Origin: Verrucomicrobiia bacterium
GTDB taxonomy: Bacteria; Verrucomicrobiota; Verrucomicrobiia; Limisphaerales; DASXHY01
DNA length: 64,000 nt
Assembly: GCA_035629175.1 (NCBI GenBank)
Contig: DASPIL010000046.1
Coordinates: 1 to 64,000 of the forward strand
Direction: 5' to 3'
Positions 8,419-16,590 of this stretch are shown piece after piece. Both the position numbers and the translations under genes were made by a program. Every line of letters starts with the position of its first letter. Position 1 is the stretch's first letter. The notes beneath the pieces were generated by a model that was not told where the DNA came from, made no database searches, and saw only the letters and a program-made list of their open reading frames with translations.

Positions 8419-9551
8419 TCATGCCAGCCGAACTGCAGCAGGCCGATCGCACCTCCGTGCGGTTCCGCGAACGCAAGCTGATCTCTTTTTCCGGCTGCGA
8501 TTACTTCCGTCTCGCAAGCCATCCCTCTGTCTTGACTGCGGCGGGCAACGCGATCGGCGAGATCGGGCTGAACGTCGCCGCCTCGCGGCGCACCACGGGG
8601 GACCATCGGGTCTACCGTCAACTGGAGTCGGAGCTTGCGGACTTCTTTCACGCGCCCAACGCGCGGCTCGTCGCCACTGGATACGCCGCGCCACAGGTCG
8701 TGGCACAGGCCTGGGCTGGAAGATTCTCCCACGTGTTGATCGATGAACGGGCACACGTTGCCCTGCAGGATGCATCGCGGTTCTTCGATTGTCCCATCCT
8801 GCGCTTTCGGCATCGCGATCCCGATGCCCTTGCGCAAGCATTGAAACGGATCGGTCCGACAATGCGCCCCGTGGTGTTGACCGACGGACTCTTCGCCTTT
8901 GACGGAACGATCGCGCCGCTGCGCCGCTACAGGAGTTTGCTTCCTCGCGATTCGTGGATCGTTGTGGATGACGCTCACGGTGCAGGCGTGCTGGGCGCCA
9001 CTGGAAAAGGGTCACTCGAGGCGGAGAGAGTTCCACGCACAGCCATTGTTCAATGTGTGACGTTGAGCAAGGCGTTCGGCGTTTACGGCGGGGCAGTGAT
9101 CGGCTCCAAGGAACTCTGCAGCCAGATATTGCAGGCAAGCGCGCTCTTTGCGGGATCGACCCCGATGCCATTGCCGCTCGCCCAGGCAGCCAGGGTTGCA
9201 ATTCGACTCCTTCGTGCGCCGGCATTGCGGCGGCGGCTGCAACAAAACGTCGCCTCGGTAAAACAGCCTTTGCGCCAGGCTGGCTTCGACATTCCGGATA
9301 CGCCTGCGCCAATCATCCCAGTCGTCGTCTCTAAGCGTAACCAGGCGGCATCCTTGAAACGCGGGTTGCTTGCCGCGGGAATCTATCCACCTTTTCTGAA
9401 ATATCCGGGCGCTCCGCCCGAGGGGTATTTTCGTTTCGTGCTGTCGAGCGAACATTCGCAGGCGCAACTGCAAACATTGGTTCAAACCCTAACGCGCTGG
9501 AATGCGAATCGCCGGCGAAGCAACAAACCCGGCTCAAGCTTGCGTGCATAA
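8415..9551 (+). CDS. BioF-like alpha-oxoamine synthase family PLP enzyme
   Basis: The 378-residue fold-type I PLP enzyme is related to 8-amino-7-oxononanoate synthase, KBL and SPT. Seen motifs are ISFSGCDYFRLASHP near the N-terminus (compare SNDYLGL), the cofactor-stacking His in LIDERAHVALQD, DDAHGAGVLGATGKGS, and the Schiff-base lysine in TLSKAFGVYGG. It is more divergent than the BioF encoded at 36200, which is adjacent to bioA and is the likelier biotin enzyme, so this paralogue may condense another acyl-CoA with an amino acid. It ends the operon, and its last 18 nt overlap the convergent AraC regulator gene. Confidence 0.85.
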   Translation: MIMPAELQQADRTSVRFRERKLISFSGCDYFRLASHPSVLTAAGNAIGEIGLNVAASRRTTGDHRVYRQLESELADFFHAPNARLVATGYAAPQVVAQAWAGRFSHVLIDERAHVALQDASRFFDCPILRFRHRDPDALAQALKRIGPTMRPVVLTDGLFAFDGTIAPLRRYRSLLPRDSWIVVDDAHGAGVLGATGKGSLEAERVPRTAIVQCVTLSKAFGVYGGAVIGSKELCSQILQASALFAGSTPMPLPLAQAARVAIRLLRAPALRRRLQQNVASVKQPLRQAGFDIPDTPAPIIPVVVSKRNQAASLKRGLLAAGIYPPFLKYPGAPPEGYFRFVLSSEHSQAQLQTLVQTLTRWNANRRRSNKPGSSLRA

Positions 9552-10301
9552 AGCATTGCGTTCTCCGCGCCTGTATTGGGTCGGCGACAAACCGACGGTT
9601 TGCCGGAATTGCCGCGTGAAGGCGCTTTGATCCGAATAACCGCAGTCGAGCGCGATTTCGGCAATGGTCCGGTCACTCGCGCGCAGCAGCCGCACCGCCT
9701 GTTCCATCCGTGTCTTCTGCAGCAGCTGGCCTGCGGTGAGTTGAAAAATGCGACGCACCCGCTGTTCGAATTGGTATTCCGACAGCCCCGCGTGCGCGGC
9801 CAGTTCACGCACCCGCAGGGGTTCGTGGTAGCGCGATTGAATGCGCTGCACCGCGCGCGCGACTTGCGCATAGTCGCCGCCCTTCTCCTGCCCCGCCGGC
9901 AAGTCTCTGGAGATGCCAACGAGCCCGATCACTTCACCCGCCCGGTTGCGCAGCGGCAGCTTGTTGGTCACGCACCACCCGCGCCCGCCGGAGTGATAAA
10001 AGTGCAGCTCCAGCTGATCTCGAATCGCTTCGCCGCTGCGCAGCACGCGTTCGTCCTGGGCGCGATACGTCTGGCCGAGGGCCGACGGAAAAACTTCGTC
10101 CGCACGGCGGCCGAGCACCTCCTCCTTGCGTTGCAGGCCGCAGCGTTCCACCAGCGCCTGGTTCACGACGACATACTCGTAACGGCTGTTCTTCACAAAG
10201 AACACGAGGTCTGCAAGGCAATCGAACAGCGCCTCCCCGACCAGCGGCTCCGCAAGCTGGGAGAGCAGTTCATGCCGCAATTTGGACGGGTCCTTCGCCA
10301 T
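9534..10301 (-). CDS. PAS-domain AraC-family transcriptional regulator
   Basis: The 255-residue protein has a PAS domain at roughly 20-135 (DLVFFVKNSRYEYVVVNQAL, a PAS core, ending LRNRAGEVIGLVGISRD). It is followed by a double helix-turn-helix AraC/XylS DNA-binding domain at ~150-248 (VRELAAHAGLSEYQFEQRVR and IALDCGYSDQSAFTRQFRQT). The PAS domain replaces the usual cupin sensor, so the signal is probably a small molecule or redox state. The gene is divergent from the 4-hydroxyproline epimerase operon with 77 nt between starts, the classical arrangement for a local activator, so control of hydroxyproline catabolism is the best guess. The 3' end overlaps the upstream bioF-like gene by 18 nt on the opposite strand. 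Confidence 0.88.
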   Translation of the reverse strand: MAKDPSKLRHELLSQLAEPLVGEALFDCLADLVFFVKNSRYEYVVVNQALVERCGLQRKEEVLGRRADEVFPSALGQTYRAQDERVLRSGEAIRDQLELHFYHSGGRGWCVTNKLPLRNRAGEVIGLVGISRDLPAGQEKGGDYAQVARAVQRIQSRYHEPLRVRELAAHAGLSEYQFEQRVRRIFQLTAGQLLQKTRMEQAVRLLRASDRTIAEIALDCGYSDQSAFTRQFRQTVGLSPTQYRRGERNALCTQA

Positions 10302-10378
10302 GTTGTGCCGAAATCCTAGTGACTGCTCGCCTAATCAACAAGACGCCGCTTCGAACTGGAATATGATCCCGCATCACC
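10302..10378. promoter_or_regulatory. Divergent regulator/catabolic operon promoter region
   Basis: These 77 bases separate the AraC-type regulator start from the epimerase start. TATGAT at 10362-10367 matches a sigma70 -10 box for the forward operon, but I find no good -35 at the right spacing, as often seen for activator-dependent promoters. If used, transcription would start only a few bases before the epimerase ATG. The regulator binding site cannot be defined from one copy. Confidence 0.35.
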
Positions 10379-11320
10379 ATGCATCCTAACGTGCAGAAAC
10401 TGCAGGTCATTGATTCGCATACTGCCGGCGAACCAACACGCATCGTCGTCAGCGGCGGTCCCAATCTGGGACGCGGATCCATGGCGCAACGCCGCGATCG
10501 GTTTCAATCCGCCTTTGACCAATTCCGATCCGCGGTCGTCAACGAGCCGCGCGGATCCGATGTCGTGGTCGGCGGAATCCTGGTTGAACCCGAAGATTCC
10601 TCGTGCGTGACGGGAATCATCTTCTTCAACAACGTCGGCTATCTCGGAATGTGCGGCCATGGCACGATCGGATTGGTCGTCACTCTCGCCCACCTCGGCC
10701 GCATTCAAACTGGCGAACATCGCATCGAGACGCCCGTTGGAATTGTGTCGGCAACCCTGCATCCCAATGGCGAGGTTTCTGTCGCAAATGTTCCCAGCTG
10801 GCGGGCGCACAAGGGCGTGGTTGTCGAAGTCCCCGGAATCGGACCTGTGCAGGGCGATGTCGCTTGGGGCGGCAACTGGTTCTTCCTCATCCAGAATCAT
10901 GGACAGGTTTTGCAGCTTGATCGTGTTGATGCCATGACGGACTACTGCTGGCGCGTGCGGCAGGCAGTCAACACACAGGGTTTTCCCGAAGTGGACCATG
11001 TCGAATTGTTCGGCCCGCCGCAGCGAGCGCTTGCGCAATCGCGGAACTTCGTGCAGTGCCCCGGCAAAGCCTACGATCGTTCGCCCTGTGGAACGGGAAC
11101 GAGTGCCAAGCTCGCATGCCTTGCCGCGGACGGAAAGCTGGGCGAGAACGAACCGTGGATTCAGGAAAGCATCATTGGCAGCACCTTCACGGGGCGTTAC
11201 ACCTGGCTCGATCGCGATGCCGGGAAAGTGGCGCCCGTCATTACTGGCACCGCACACGTGAACGCGGAAATCACCCAAATCCTCGACGAGCGCGACCCGT
11301 TCTGCTGGGGCATCCGATAA
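10379..11320 (+). CDS. 4-hydroxyproline 2-epimerase (proline racemase family)
   Basis: The 313-residue enzyme of the proline racemase family interconverts trans-4-hydroxy-L-proline and cis-4-hydroxy-D-proline, using two active-site residues as acid and base. Both are cysteines here: C92 in NNVGYLGMCGHGT and C237 in DRSPCGTGTSAK. Cys/Cys with this spacing fits hydroxyproline epimerase or proline racemase and argues against trans-3-hydroxyproline dehydratase, which has Thr at the second site. The downstream dehydrogenase, deaminase and semialdehyde dehydrogenase support hydroxyproline as substrate. It opens the catabolic operon; the next start is 29 nt after the stop. Confidence 0.93.
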   Translation: MHPNVQKLQVIDSHTAGEPTRIVVSGGPNLGRGSMAQRRDRFQSAFDQFRSAVVNEPRGSDVVVGGILVEPEDSSCVTGIIFFNNVGYLGMCGHGTIGLVVTLAHLGRIQTGEHRIETPVGIVSATLHPNGEVSVANVPSWRAHKGVVVEVPGIGPVQGDVAWGGNWFFLIQNHGQVLQLDRVDAMTDYCWRVRQAVNTQGFPEVDHVELFGPPQRALAQSRNFVQCPGKAYDRSPCGTGTSAKLACLAADGKLGENEPWIQESIIGSTFTGRYTWLDRDAGKVAPVITGTAHVNAEITQILDERDPFCWGIR

Positions 11321-11349
11321 CTCCAATTCCCCCGCGCGTTGGAGCATTC

Positions 11350-12477
11350 ATGAGCTGGGATGTGATCATCGTAGGCGCTGGCATCGTGGGAGCCGCGTGC
11401 GCATCGGAATGCGCCAGGAACGGCCTCAAGGTGCTGGTGCTCGACCGCGGCCCTGTTGGCGGCGGAACCACTGCCGCGGGGATGGGGCACATCGTCGTCA
11501 TGGACGATTCCGAACCGCAATTCGCGCTCACGCACTATTCCCGCCAGCTCTGGCTGGCGCTGCGTCCCACGCTCCCCGCCACTGTTGAATACGAGGCGTG
11601 CGGAACGTTGTGGGTTGCAGCCGACGACGAGGAAATGGCGGAGGTTCGCCGGAAGGAACGTTTCTACACTGAGCGAGCCGTGCAGGTGGAGGTTCTCGAC
11701 AGCGCCTCCATTCAAGCGGCCGAACCCAATTTGCGCGCCGGCCTTGCTGGGGGATTGCGCGTGGTGAACGACGGAGTGATTTATCCGCCCGTGGCCGCAG
11801 GCCACCTGCTAGACCTCGCAAAACGTGACGGTGCAGAGGTCAGGCTCGGCACAACCGTGCATGCGCTTCTGCAGAACGGCGGGGTCAAGTTGTCCGACGG
11901 GTCCGAGCTCTCGGCCGATCGCAGCGTGAGTGCCACGGGCCCATGGTCCCCTGCCCTCACGCCAGGATTACCCGTTCGCAAACGCAAGGGCCACCTGCTG
12001 ATCACGGATCGTTACCCGGGCTTTGTGCATCACCAAATCGTGGAACTCGGATATCTGAAGAGCGCACATTCCATGGGCAAGGATTCCGTTGCATTCAACA
12101 TTCAACCGCGGCAAACGGGCCAGATGCTGATCGGATCTTCACGACAGTTCGACGATGACAGCGCCTCCGTGAACAGCGGAATCCTCAATCGCATGCTGAG
12201 CCGCGCCATTGAATATCTGCCAGCACTCCGGAAATTGTCATCGATACGCGTTTGGACCGGGCATCGCGCCGCCACTCCTGACAAGCTCCCAATCATCGGG
12301 CCCAGCATTGTGAGCGATCGCATCTGGCTCGCGACGGGACATGAAGGCCTGGGGATCACGACGTCGCTCGGAACAGGCCGGCTGCTTGCGGATCAGTTGC
12401 TTGGCAGAAAGACTGCAATCCCCGCGGAACCCTATCTGCCGTCGCGCTTTTCCAACGCTGGAGGTGCGAATGAATGA
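11350..12477 (+). CDS. FAD-dependent D-amino-acid (D-hydroxyproline) dehydrogenase, DAO-fold subunit
   Basis: The 375-residue DAO-family flavoprotein has the Rossmann motif DVIIVGAGIVGAACASECAR at the N-terminus and the C-terminal IWLATGHEGLGITTSLGTG segment typical of glycine-oxidase/DadA-type enzymes. With the two following genes it forms an apparent three-subunit dehydrogenase. It would oxidise cis-4-hydroxy-D-proline to 1-pyrroline-4-hydroxy-2-carboxylate and pass electrons through the iron-sulfur and second flavin subunits to the respiratory chain. The ATG at 11350 gives MSWDVIIVGAG; the longer open frame upstream overlaps the epimerase and is spurious. Its 3' end overlaps the ferredoxin-like gene by 8 nt. 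Confidence 0.9.
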   Translation: MSWDVIIVGAGIVGAACASECARNGLKVLVLDRGPVGGGTTAAGMGHIVVMDDSEPQFALTHYSRQLWLALRPTLPATVEYEACGTLWVAADDEEMAEVRRKERFYTERAVQVEVLDSASIQAAEPNLRAGLAGGLRVVNDGVIYPPVAAGHLLDLAKRDGAEVRLGTTVHALLQNGGVKLSDGSELSADRSVSATGPWSPALTPGLPVRKRKGHLLITDRYPGFVHHQIVELGYLKSAHSMGKDSVAFNIQPRQTGQMLIGSSRQFDDDSASVNSGILNRMLSRAIEYLPALRKLSSIRVWTGHRAATPDKLPIIGPSIVSDRIWLATGHEGLGITTSLGTGRLLADQLLGRKTAIPAEPYLPSRFSNAGGANE

Positions 12478-12718
12478 ACGCGTCAACCTGCGGATCAATG
12501 GCGTTTCGATCAATGTGCCGAAGGAAACTGTGCTCGCTGCAGCCATTGCGATTGCGCGGGTGCCGCATTTCCGCAAGTCGATTTCCGGCCAGCCTCGCGC
12601 GCCCTTGTGCGGCATGGGCATTTGCATGGAATGCCGTGTCACGATCAACGGCCAGCCGCATTGCCGAAGCTGCCAGGTGACTTGCGCGGAAGGCATGGAT
12701 GTGAGGACCGGCCTGTGA
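12470..12718 (+). CDS. [2Fe-2S] ferredoxin-like subunit of D-hydroxyproline dehydrogenase
   Basis: The 82-residue protein of the plant-type ferredoxin fold has LCGMGICMEC with cysteines 47, 52 and 55, and a fourth ligand probably C68 (HCRSCQV). It matches the small HcnA-like or gamma subunits of heterotrimeric amino-acid dehydrogenases. It probably relays electrons between the two flavin subunits. It overlaps the upstream gene by 8 nt and shares its stop base with the next start (TGATG), the expected geometry for a stoichiometric complex. Confidence 0.9.
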   Translation: MNERVNLRINGVSINVPKETVLAAAIAIARVPHFRKSISGQPRAPLCGMGICMECRVTINGQPHCRSCQVTCAEGMDVRTGL

Positions 12719-13968
12719 TGCGCGAGTTCGACATCGTTGTGATTGGCGCCGGGCCCGCGGGGTTGGCAGCAGCCTCCGTGGCGGCAGAGTCGGGCAGCGC
12801 GGTTGCGCTTGTCGACGACACGCCATGGCTCGGCGGCCAGATTTGGCGCGGTGAACATACCCGGAAATCTGTGCCTCTGGCGCGGCGCTGGGTTGAACGA
12901 TTTCGCCAGAGCGGCGCCACTCTGCTCGATCAGGCGAGCGTTGTCGCCGCACCTGGTCCAGGCGTGCTGCAGGCAGAGCGTCCCCAGGGCACCGTTGCCG
13001 TACGCTGGAAGAAACTCATCCTTGCAACGGGCGCGCGTGAATTGTTCCTTCCGTTTCCCGGCTGGACCCTGCCTGGTGTCTTCGGTCCCGGTGGACTGCA
13101 GGCGCTCGTCAAGAACGGCTGGCCGATTGCGGAAAAACGGGTCGTGATCGCCGGCAGCGGGCCATTGTTGCTTGCCGTTGCGGATGGTTTGAAGAAGGCG
13201 GGCGCGCGCATTCCGATCGTTGCCGAACAGGCGCCGATGTCCAACGTGCTCGGCTTCGCCAGCGAACTGGTCAAGCATCCGTCCAAACTGCTTCAGGGCG
13301 CGGGAATTCGTTCGCGCACAATAGACGTCCCCTACCGTTTCAACACCTGGGTGACAAAAGCCGAAGGCACCGCGGCTGTTGAAAGCGTCACCCTCACGGA
13401 TGGACGACGCACCTGGACAGAGGCATGCGATGCGCTGGCGTGTGCCTTTGGGCTGGTGCCGAACCTTGAGCTGCCGGTTCTCGTTGGATGTGAACTCGAA
13501 GGCGGCTTCGTGCGGGTCAATGAATTCCAGCAAACCAGCATTCCCTCGATCTATTGCGCTGGCGAAATCACGGGGATCGCGGGCGCTGATGCTGCCTTGA
13601 TTTCCGGCCAGATTGCAGGGCACGCCGCGGCAGGCCGCGAGTCGCAAGCGGCAAGGCTTGCGCGGGAGCAACCACGTTGGCGCGCGTTCCAGCGGGCGCT
13701 GGAAAAGGCATTTGCGCTGCGCGCCGAGGTCACGCAGCTCGCCGCGGATGACACTCTCCTGTGCCGCTGCGAAGACGTCGCAATCGGCCGTGCGCGGCAG
13801 TTCAAGAGCTGGCGCGACGCCAAATTGCAGACGCGTTGCGGCATGGGCGCCTGCCAGGGACGCATCTGTGGCACAGCAGCGAAATACGTGCTCGGATGGC
13901 AGGCGGATTCCGTTCGCCCGCCAGTGCTTCCCGCGCGCGTCGAATCTTTAATCGAAAACCAAATATGA
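12718..13968 (+). CDS. FAD/NAD(P)-binding subunit with C-terminal BFD-like [2Fe-2S] domain (HcnB/alpha-subunit type)
   Basis: The 416-residue pyridine-nucleotide-disulfide-oxidoreductase-like protein carries FDIVVIGAGPAGLAAASVA at the N-terminus and a second nucleotide fold (KRVVIAGSGPLLLAVADGL). CAGEITGIAGADAALISGQI serves as the FAD-closing segment. The C-terminal ~90 residues have a CxC...CGMGACQGRIC pattern, the BFD-like [2Fe-2S] domain of HcnB and related alpha subunits. It probably forms the electron-accepting subunit of the D-hydroxyproline dehydrogenase. The start at 12718 (MREFDIVVIG) shares one base with the previous stop; the stop overlaps the deaminase start by 4 nt. Confidence 0.9.
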   Translation: MREFDIVVIGAGPAGLAAASVAAESGSAVALVDDTPWLGGQIWRGEHTRKSVPLARRWVERFRQSGATLLDQASVVAAPGPGVLQAERPQGTVAVRWKKLILATGARELFLPFPGWTLPGVFGPGGLQALVKNGWPIAEKRVVIAGSGPLLLAVADGLKKAGARIPIVAEQAPMSNVLGFASELVKHPSKLLQGAGIRSRTIDVPYRFNTWVTKAEGTAAVESVTLTDGRRTWTEACDALACAFGLVPNLELPVLVGCELEGGFVRVNEFQQTSIPSIYCAGEITGIAGADAALISGQIAGHAAAGRESQAARLAREQPRWRAFQRALEKAFALRAEVTQLAADDTLLCRCEDVAIGRARQFKSWRDAKLQTRCGMGACQGRICGTAAKYVLGWQADSVRPPVLPARVESLIENQI

Positions 13969-14864
13969 AAATGAAATGGCAAGGTGTTATCCCGGCAATG
14001 ACCACGGCGTTCCAGCCGGACTACAGTGTGGATCACGCATTCATAGCGCGACACGCAAGCTGGCTTGTCGAGAATGGCTGCACGGGAATTGTCGCGCTCG
14101 GATCACTTGGCGAAAGCGCGACGCTCAGCTTTCAGGAAAAAGCCGACATCCTGAAGACTTGCGCGCGCGCTCTGAACGGCAAGGCGCCTGTTGTGGCAGG
14201 CATCGCATCATTGAGCACGCTGGAAGCCGTCGAGCTCGCCAAAGCCGCTGAACAGGCCGGATGCTCGGGTTTGATGGTATTGCCGCCCTACGTGTACACC
14301 AGTGACTGGCGCGAGATGAAGGCGCACCTGCAAGCGGTAATCCGTGCGACGAATCTTTCCTGCATGCTCTACAACAATCCCGTGTCTTACAAAACCGACT
14401 TTCTCCCGGAACAGATCCAGGAACTGAGCCAGGAACATGCAAATCTGGAGGCCGTGAAGGAATCGAGCGCGGATGTTCGTCGTGTCACAGCCGTGAAGGC
14501 TCTTTGCGGCGATCGCCTGAAAATCTTTGTCGGCGTCGACGACCTCATCGTGGAAGGCGTTCTCGCAGGCGCCGCCGGCTGGATCGCAGGACTCGTCAAC
14601 GCCTTTCCACGTGAATCGGTGCGCCTGTATGAAATGGCCTTGAATGGAGAGGCTGGGCGCGCCGCGGAATTGTATCGATGGTTCCTGCCGTTGCTGCGCA
14701 TGGATACAGTCCCGAAGTTCGTGCAGTTGATCAAACTGGTGCAGCAGGAAGTCGGGATGGGGAACGAACGCGTGCGGGGTCCGCGACTCATCATGGCAGG
14801 CGCAGAACGCGAGGCTGCGTTGAAAACCCTGAAAGTTGCATTGGACAACCGTCCCGTAATCTGA
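13965..14864 (+). CDS. Dihydrodipicolinate synthase family protein, probable 1-pyrroline-4-hydroxy-2-carboxylate deaminase
   Basis: The 299-residue (beta/alpha)8 class I aldolase-fold enzyme of the DapA/NanA family has the Schiff-base lysine K165 (LEAVKESSAD) and the conserved tyrosine Y136 (CMLYNNPVSY). In hydroxyproline degradation this family member deaminates 1-pyrroline-4-hydroxy-2-carboxylate to 2-oxoglutarate semialdehyde and ammonia. Assignment rests on operon context between the dehydrogenase subunits and the semialdehyde dehydrogenase; by sequence alone it could be another NAL-family lyase. The ATG at 13965 overlaps the preceding stop; a second ATG two codons on is also possible. 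Confidence 0.88.
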   Translation: MKMKWQGVIPAMTTAFQPDYSVDHAFIARHASWLVENGCTGIVALGSLGESATLSFQEKADILKTCARALNGKAPVVAGIASLSTLEAVELAKAAEQAGCSGLMVLPPYVYTSDWREMKAHLQAVIRATNLSCMLYNNPVSYKTDFLPEQIQELSQEHANLEAVKESSADVRRVTAVKALCGDRLKIFVGVDDLIVEGVLAGAAGWIAGLVNAFPRESVRLYEMALNGEAGRAAELYRWFLPLLRMDTVPKFVQLIKLVQQEVGMGNERVRGPRLIMAGAEREAALKTLKVALDNRPVI

Positions 14865-14921
14865 AGGCTGGTGTGCAACGCACCCGATTTGAATTCAGCC
14901 AAAGCAGCAGCAGACTGTGAT

Positions 14922-16505
14922 ATGAAACTGGAAGGACTCTCGATTCTGGGAAATGGCCGCGCGACAGCGACGGGAACAGCAACGCCTGCAGTCAACGCCG
15001 CCACGGGCGCCAGGCTTGACCCCGGTTATCACTGGGCCAGTCGCCACGACGTGGATCGCGCGGCCGAGCTTGCCGATTCTGCATTCGCGCAGTTCGCACA
15101 GTGGCCTGCCAAGGGGCGCGCAGCCCTCCTGCGGCGGATCGCGGAGTTGATCGAATCGAACGCGGCGGCGATCCAGGAACGCGCGCATCTGGAAACCGCC
15201 CTTCCGTTGGGCCGGCTCCAGGGCGAAACCGCCCGCACCTGCGGCCAGCTGCGGCTTTTCGCCACCCTGATCGAAGACGGCTGGTGGATGAACGTGCGGA
15301 TCGATCACGCCGATCCCAATCGCAAACCCGTGCCGAAACCTGACTTGCGATCCATGTTCACTCCGCTCGGGCCCGTGGTGGTGTTCAGTTCGAGCAATTT
15401 CCCGCTGGCTTTTTCCGTGGCTGGCGGCGACACCGCTTCGGCTCTTGCCGCAGGTTGTCCCGTCATCGTGAAGCCGCACCACGGACACCTTGGCACGTCG
15501 GAAATGGTGGGACTGCTCGTGCAGCAGGCGGCGCGGGAAATCGGCGCTCCTGACGGAACGTTTTCCATGCTGTTCGGCCCAGGGCGCGAGGTCGGCGTTG
15601 CGCTTGTGAAACATCCGCTCATCAAGGCCGTCGGTTTCACTGGCTCGCGATCCGGCGGCCGCGCGCTCATGGATGCCGCCGCTGCGCGACCCGAGCCCAT
15701 CCCGGTCTACGCTGAAATGGGAAGCATCAATCCCGTGTTCGTGCTGCCTGAACGGCTCAGCCAAAAAGCGGAGGAATTGGCGGCCGGGTTGCACGCTTCT
15801 GTCACCCTGGGTGTCGGCCAGTTCTGCACCAATCCCGGCCTCGTGTTTGTTCCGCGCGGTTCCGGATCCGATGTCCTGGCCCGGAAGTTATCGGAACTGA
15901 TCCGCAGCACGCCGCCAGCCTCCATGCTGACCACCGATCTCTGCAAGGCATATCAAAAGGGCGTGGGCACCTTCTCGCAGGCAACCGGCGTGCGCGTGCT
16001 GGCGCAAGCTGCTGCAGGCACTGGCGAAAATCCACAGGCGGGCGCAGCGTTGTTTGCCACCGATGCTTCCAACTTCCTGAAGCATCCGTCGCTGATGGAT
16101 GAAGTCTTTGGTCCATCGACACTTCTCGTTGAATGCGATTCGGCCGATCAAATGTTGAAGGGCGCGCAGATATTGGAAGGCCAGCTGACGGCCACCTTTC
16201 ATGGGACCGAAGCGGATCTGGCCAATCACCGCCAGCTGATCCAGGCAGCCGTCGCCAAGGCGGGACGGATCGTCTGCAACGGATTTCCCACGGGCGTTGA
16301 GGTGTGCCATGCGATGACCCACGGCGGACCGTATCCCGCCTGTTCCGACCCGCGCACGACATCGGTGGGTTCGCGCGCGATCGAACGCTTCGTTCGCCCG
16401 GTTTCGTTCCAGGGCTTCCCCGATGCCGCGCTTCCCGATGAATTGAAGGAAGGAAATCCGTTGAACGTGTGGCGCCTCGTGGATGGCCAGTGGCAGCAAG
16501 GTTGA
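14922..16505 (+). CDS. 2-oxoglutarate (2,5-dioxovalerate) semialdehyde dehydrogenase
   Basis: The ALDH-superfamily enzyme has 527 residues. The catalytic nucleophile is C302 (GVGQFCTNPG) and the general base E265 (VYAEMGSINPVFV). The VFSSSNFPLAFSVAGGDTAS segment and the shortened, NADP-favouring coenzyme region are characteristic of the alpha-ketoglutarate semialdehyde dehydrogenase branch. It would oxidise the deaminase product to 2-oxoglutarate, which enters the TCA cycle. The ATG at 14922 gives the family-typical MKLEGLSILGNG; a GTG at 14871 would add 17 residues. The gap of 57 nt to the deaminase gene is the largest within the later part of the operon. Confidence 0.93.
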   Translation: MKLEGLSILGNGRATATGTATPAVNAATGARLDPGYHWASRHDVDRAAELADSAFAQFAQWPAKGRAALLRRIAELIESNAAAIQERAHLETALPLGRLQGETARTCGQLRLFATLIEDGWWMNVRIDHADPNRKPVPKPDLRSMFTPLGPVVVFSSSNFPLAFSVAGGDTASALAAGCPVIVKPHHGHLGTSEMVGLLVQQAAREIGAPDGTFSMLFGPGREVGVALVKHPLIKAVGFTGSRSGGRALMDAAAARPEPIPVYAEMGSINPVFVLPERLSQKAEELAAGLHASVTLGVGQFCTNPGLVFVPRGSGSDVLARKLSELIRSTPPASMLTTDLCKAYQKGVGTFSQATGVRVLAQAAAGTGENPQAGAALFATDASNFLKHPSLMDEVFGPSTLLVECDSADQMLKGAQILEGQLTATFHGTEADLANHRQLIQAAVAKAGRIVCNGFPTGVEVCHAMTHGGPYPACSDPRTTSVGSRAIERFVRPVSFQGFPDAALPDELKEGNPLNVWRLVDGQWQQG

Positions 16506-16590
16506 TCGAACGGTTCCGCGTCGTTCGCGATCTTCCAAGATTTCAAGGTTGCGCTTTGAACTTCGAACTTTGAACTTTGGCGCGCAACTT

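Noticed and set aside
12238-13671. 477-codon minus-strand frame within the dehydrogenase genes
   Set aside because: It is antisense to three well-defined subunits; no recognisable protein.
16550-16580. GAACTTT direct repeats upstream of pepP as a regulatory operator
   Set aside because: Only three short imperfect units; they look like slippage-type simple repeat, and nothing ties them to a regulator.
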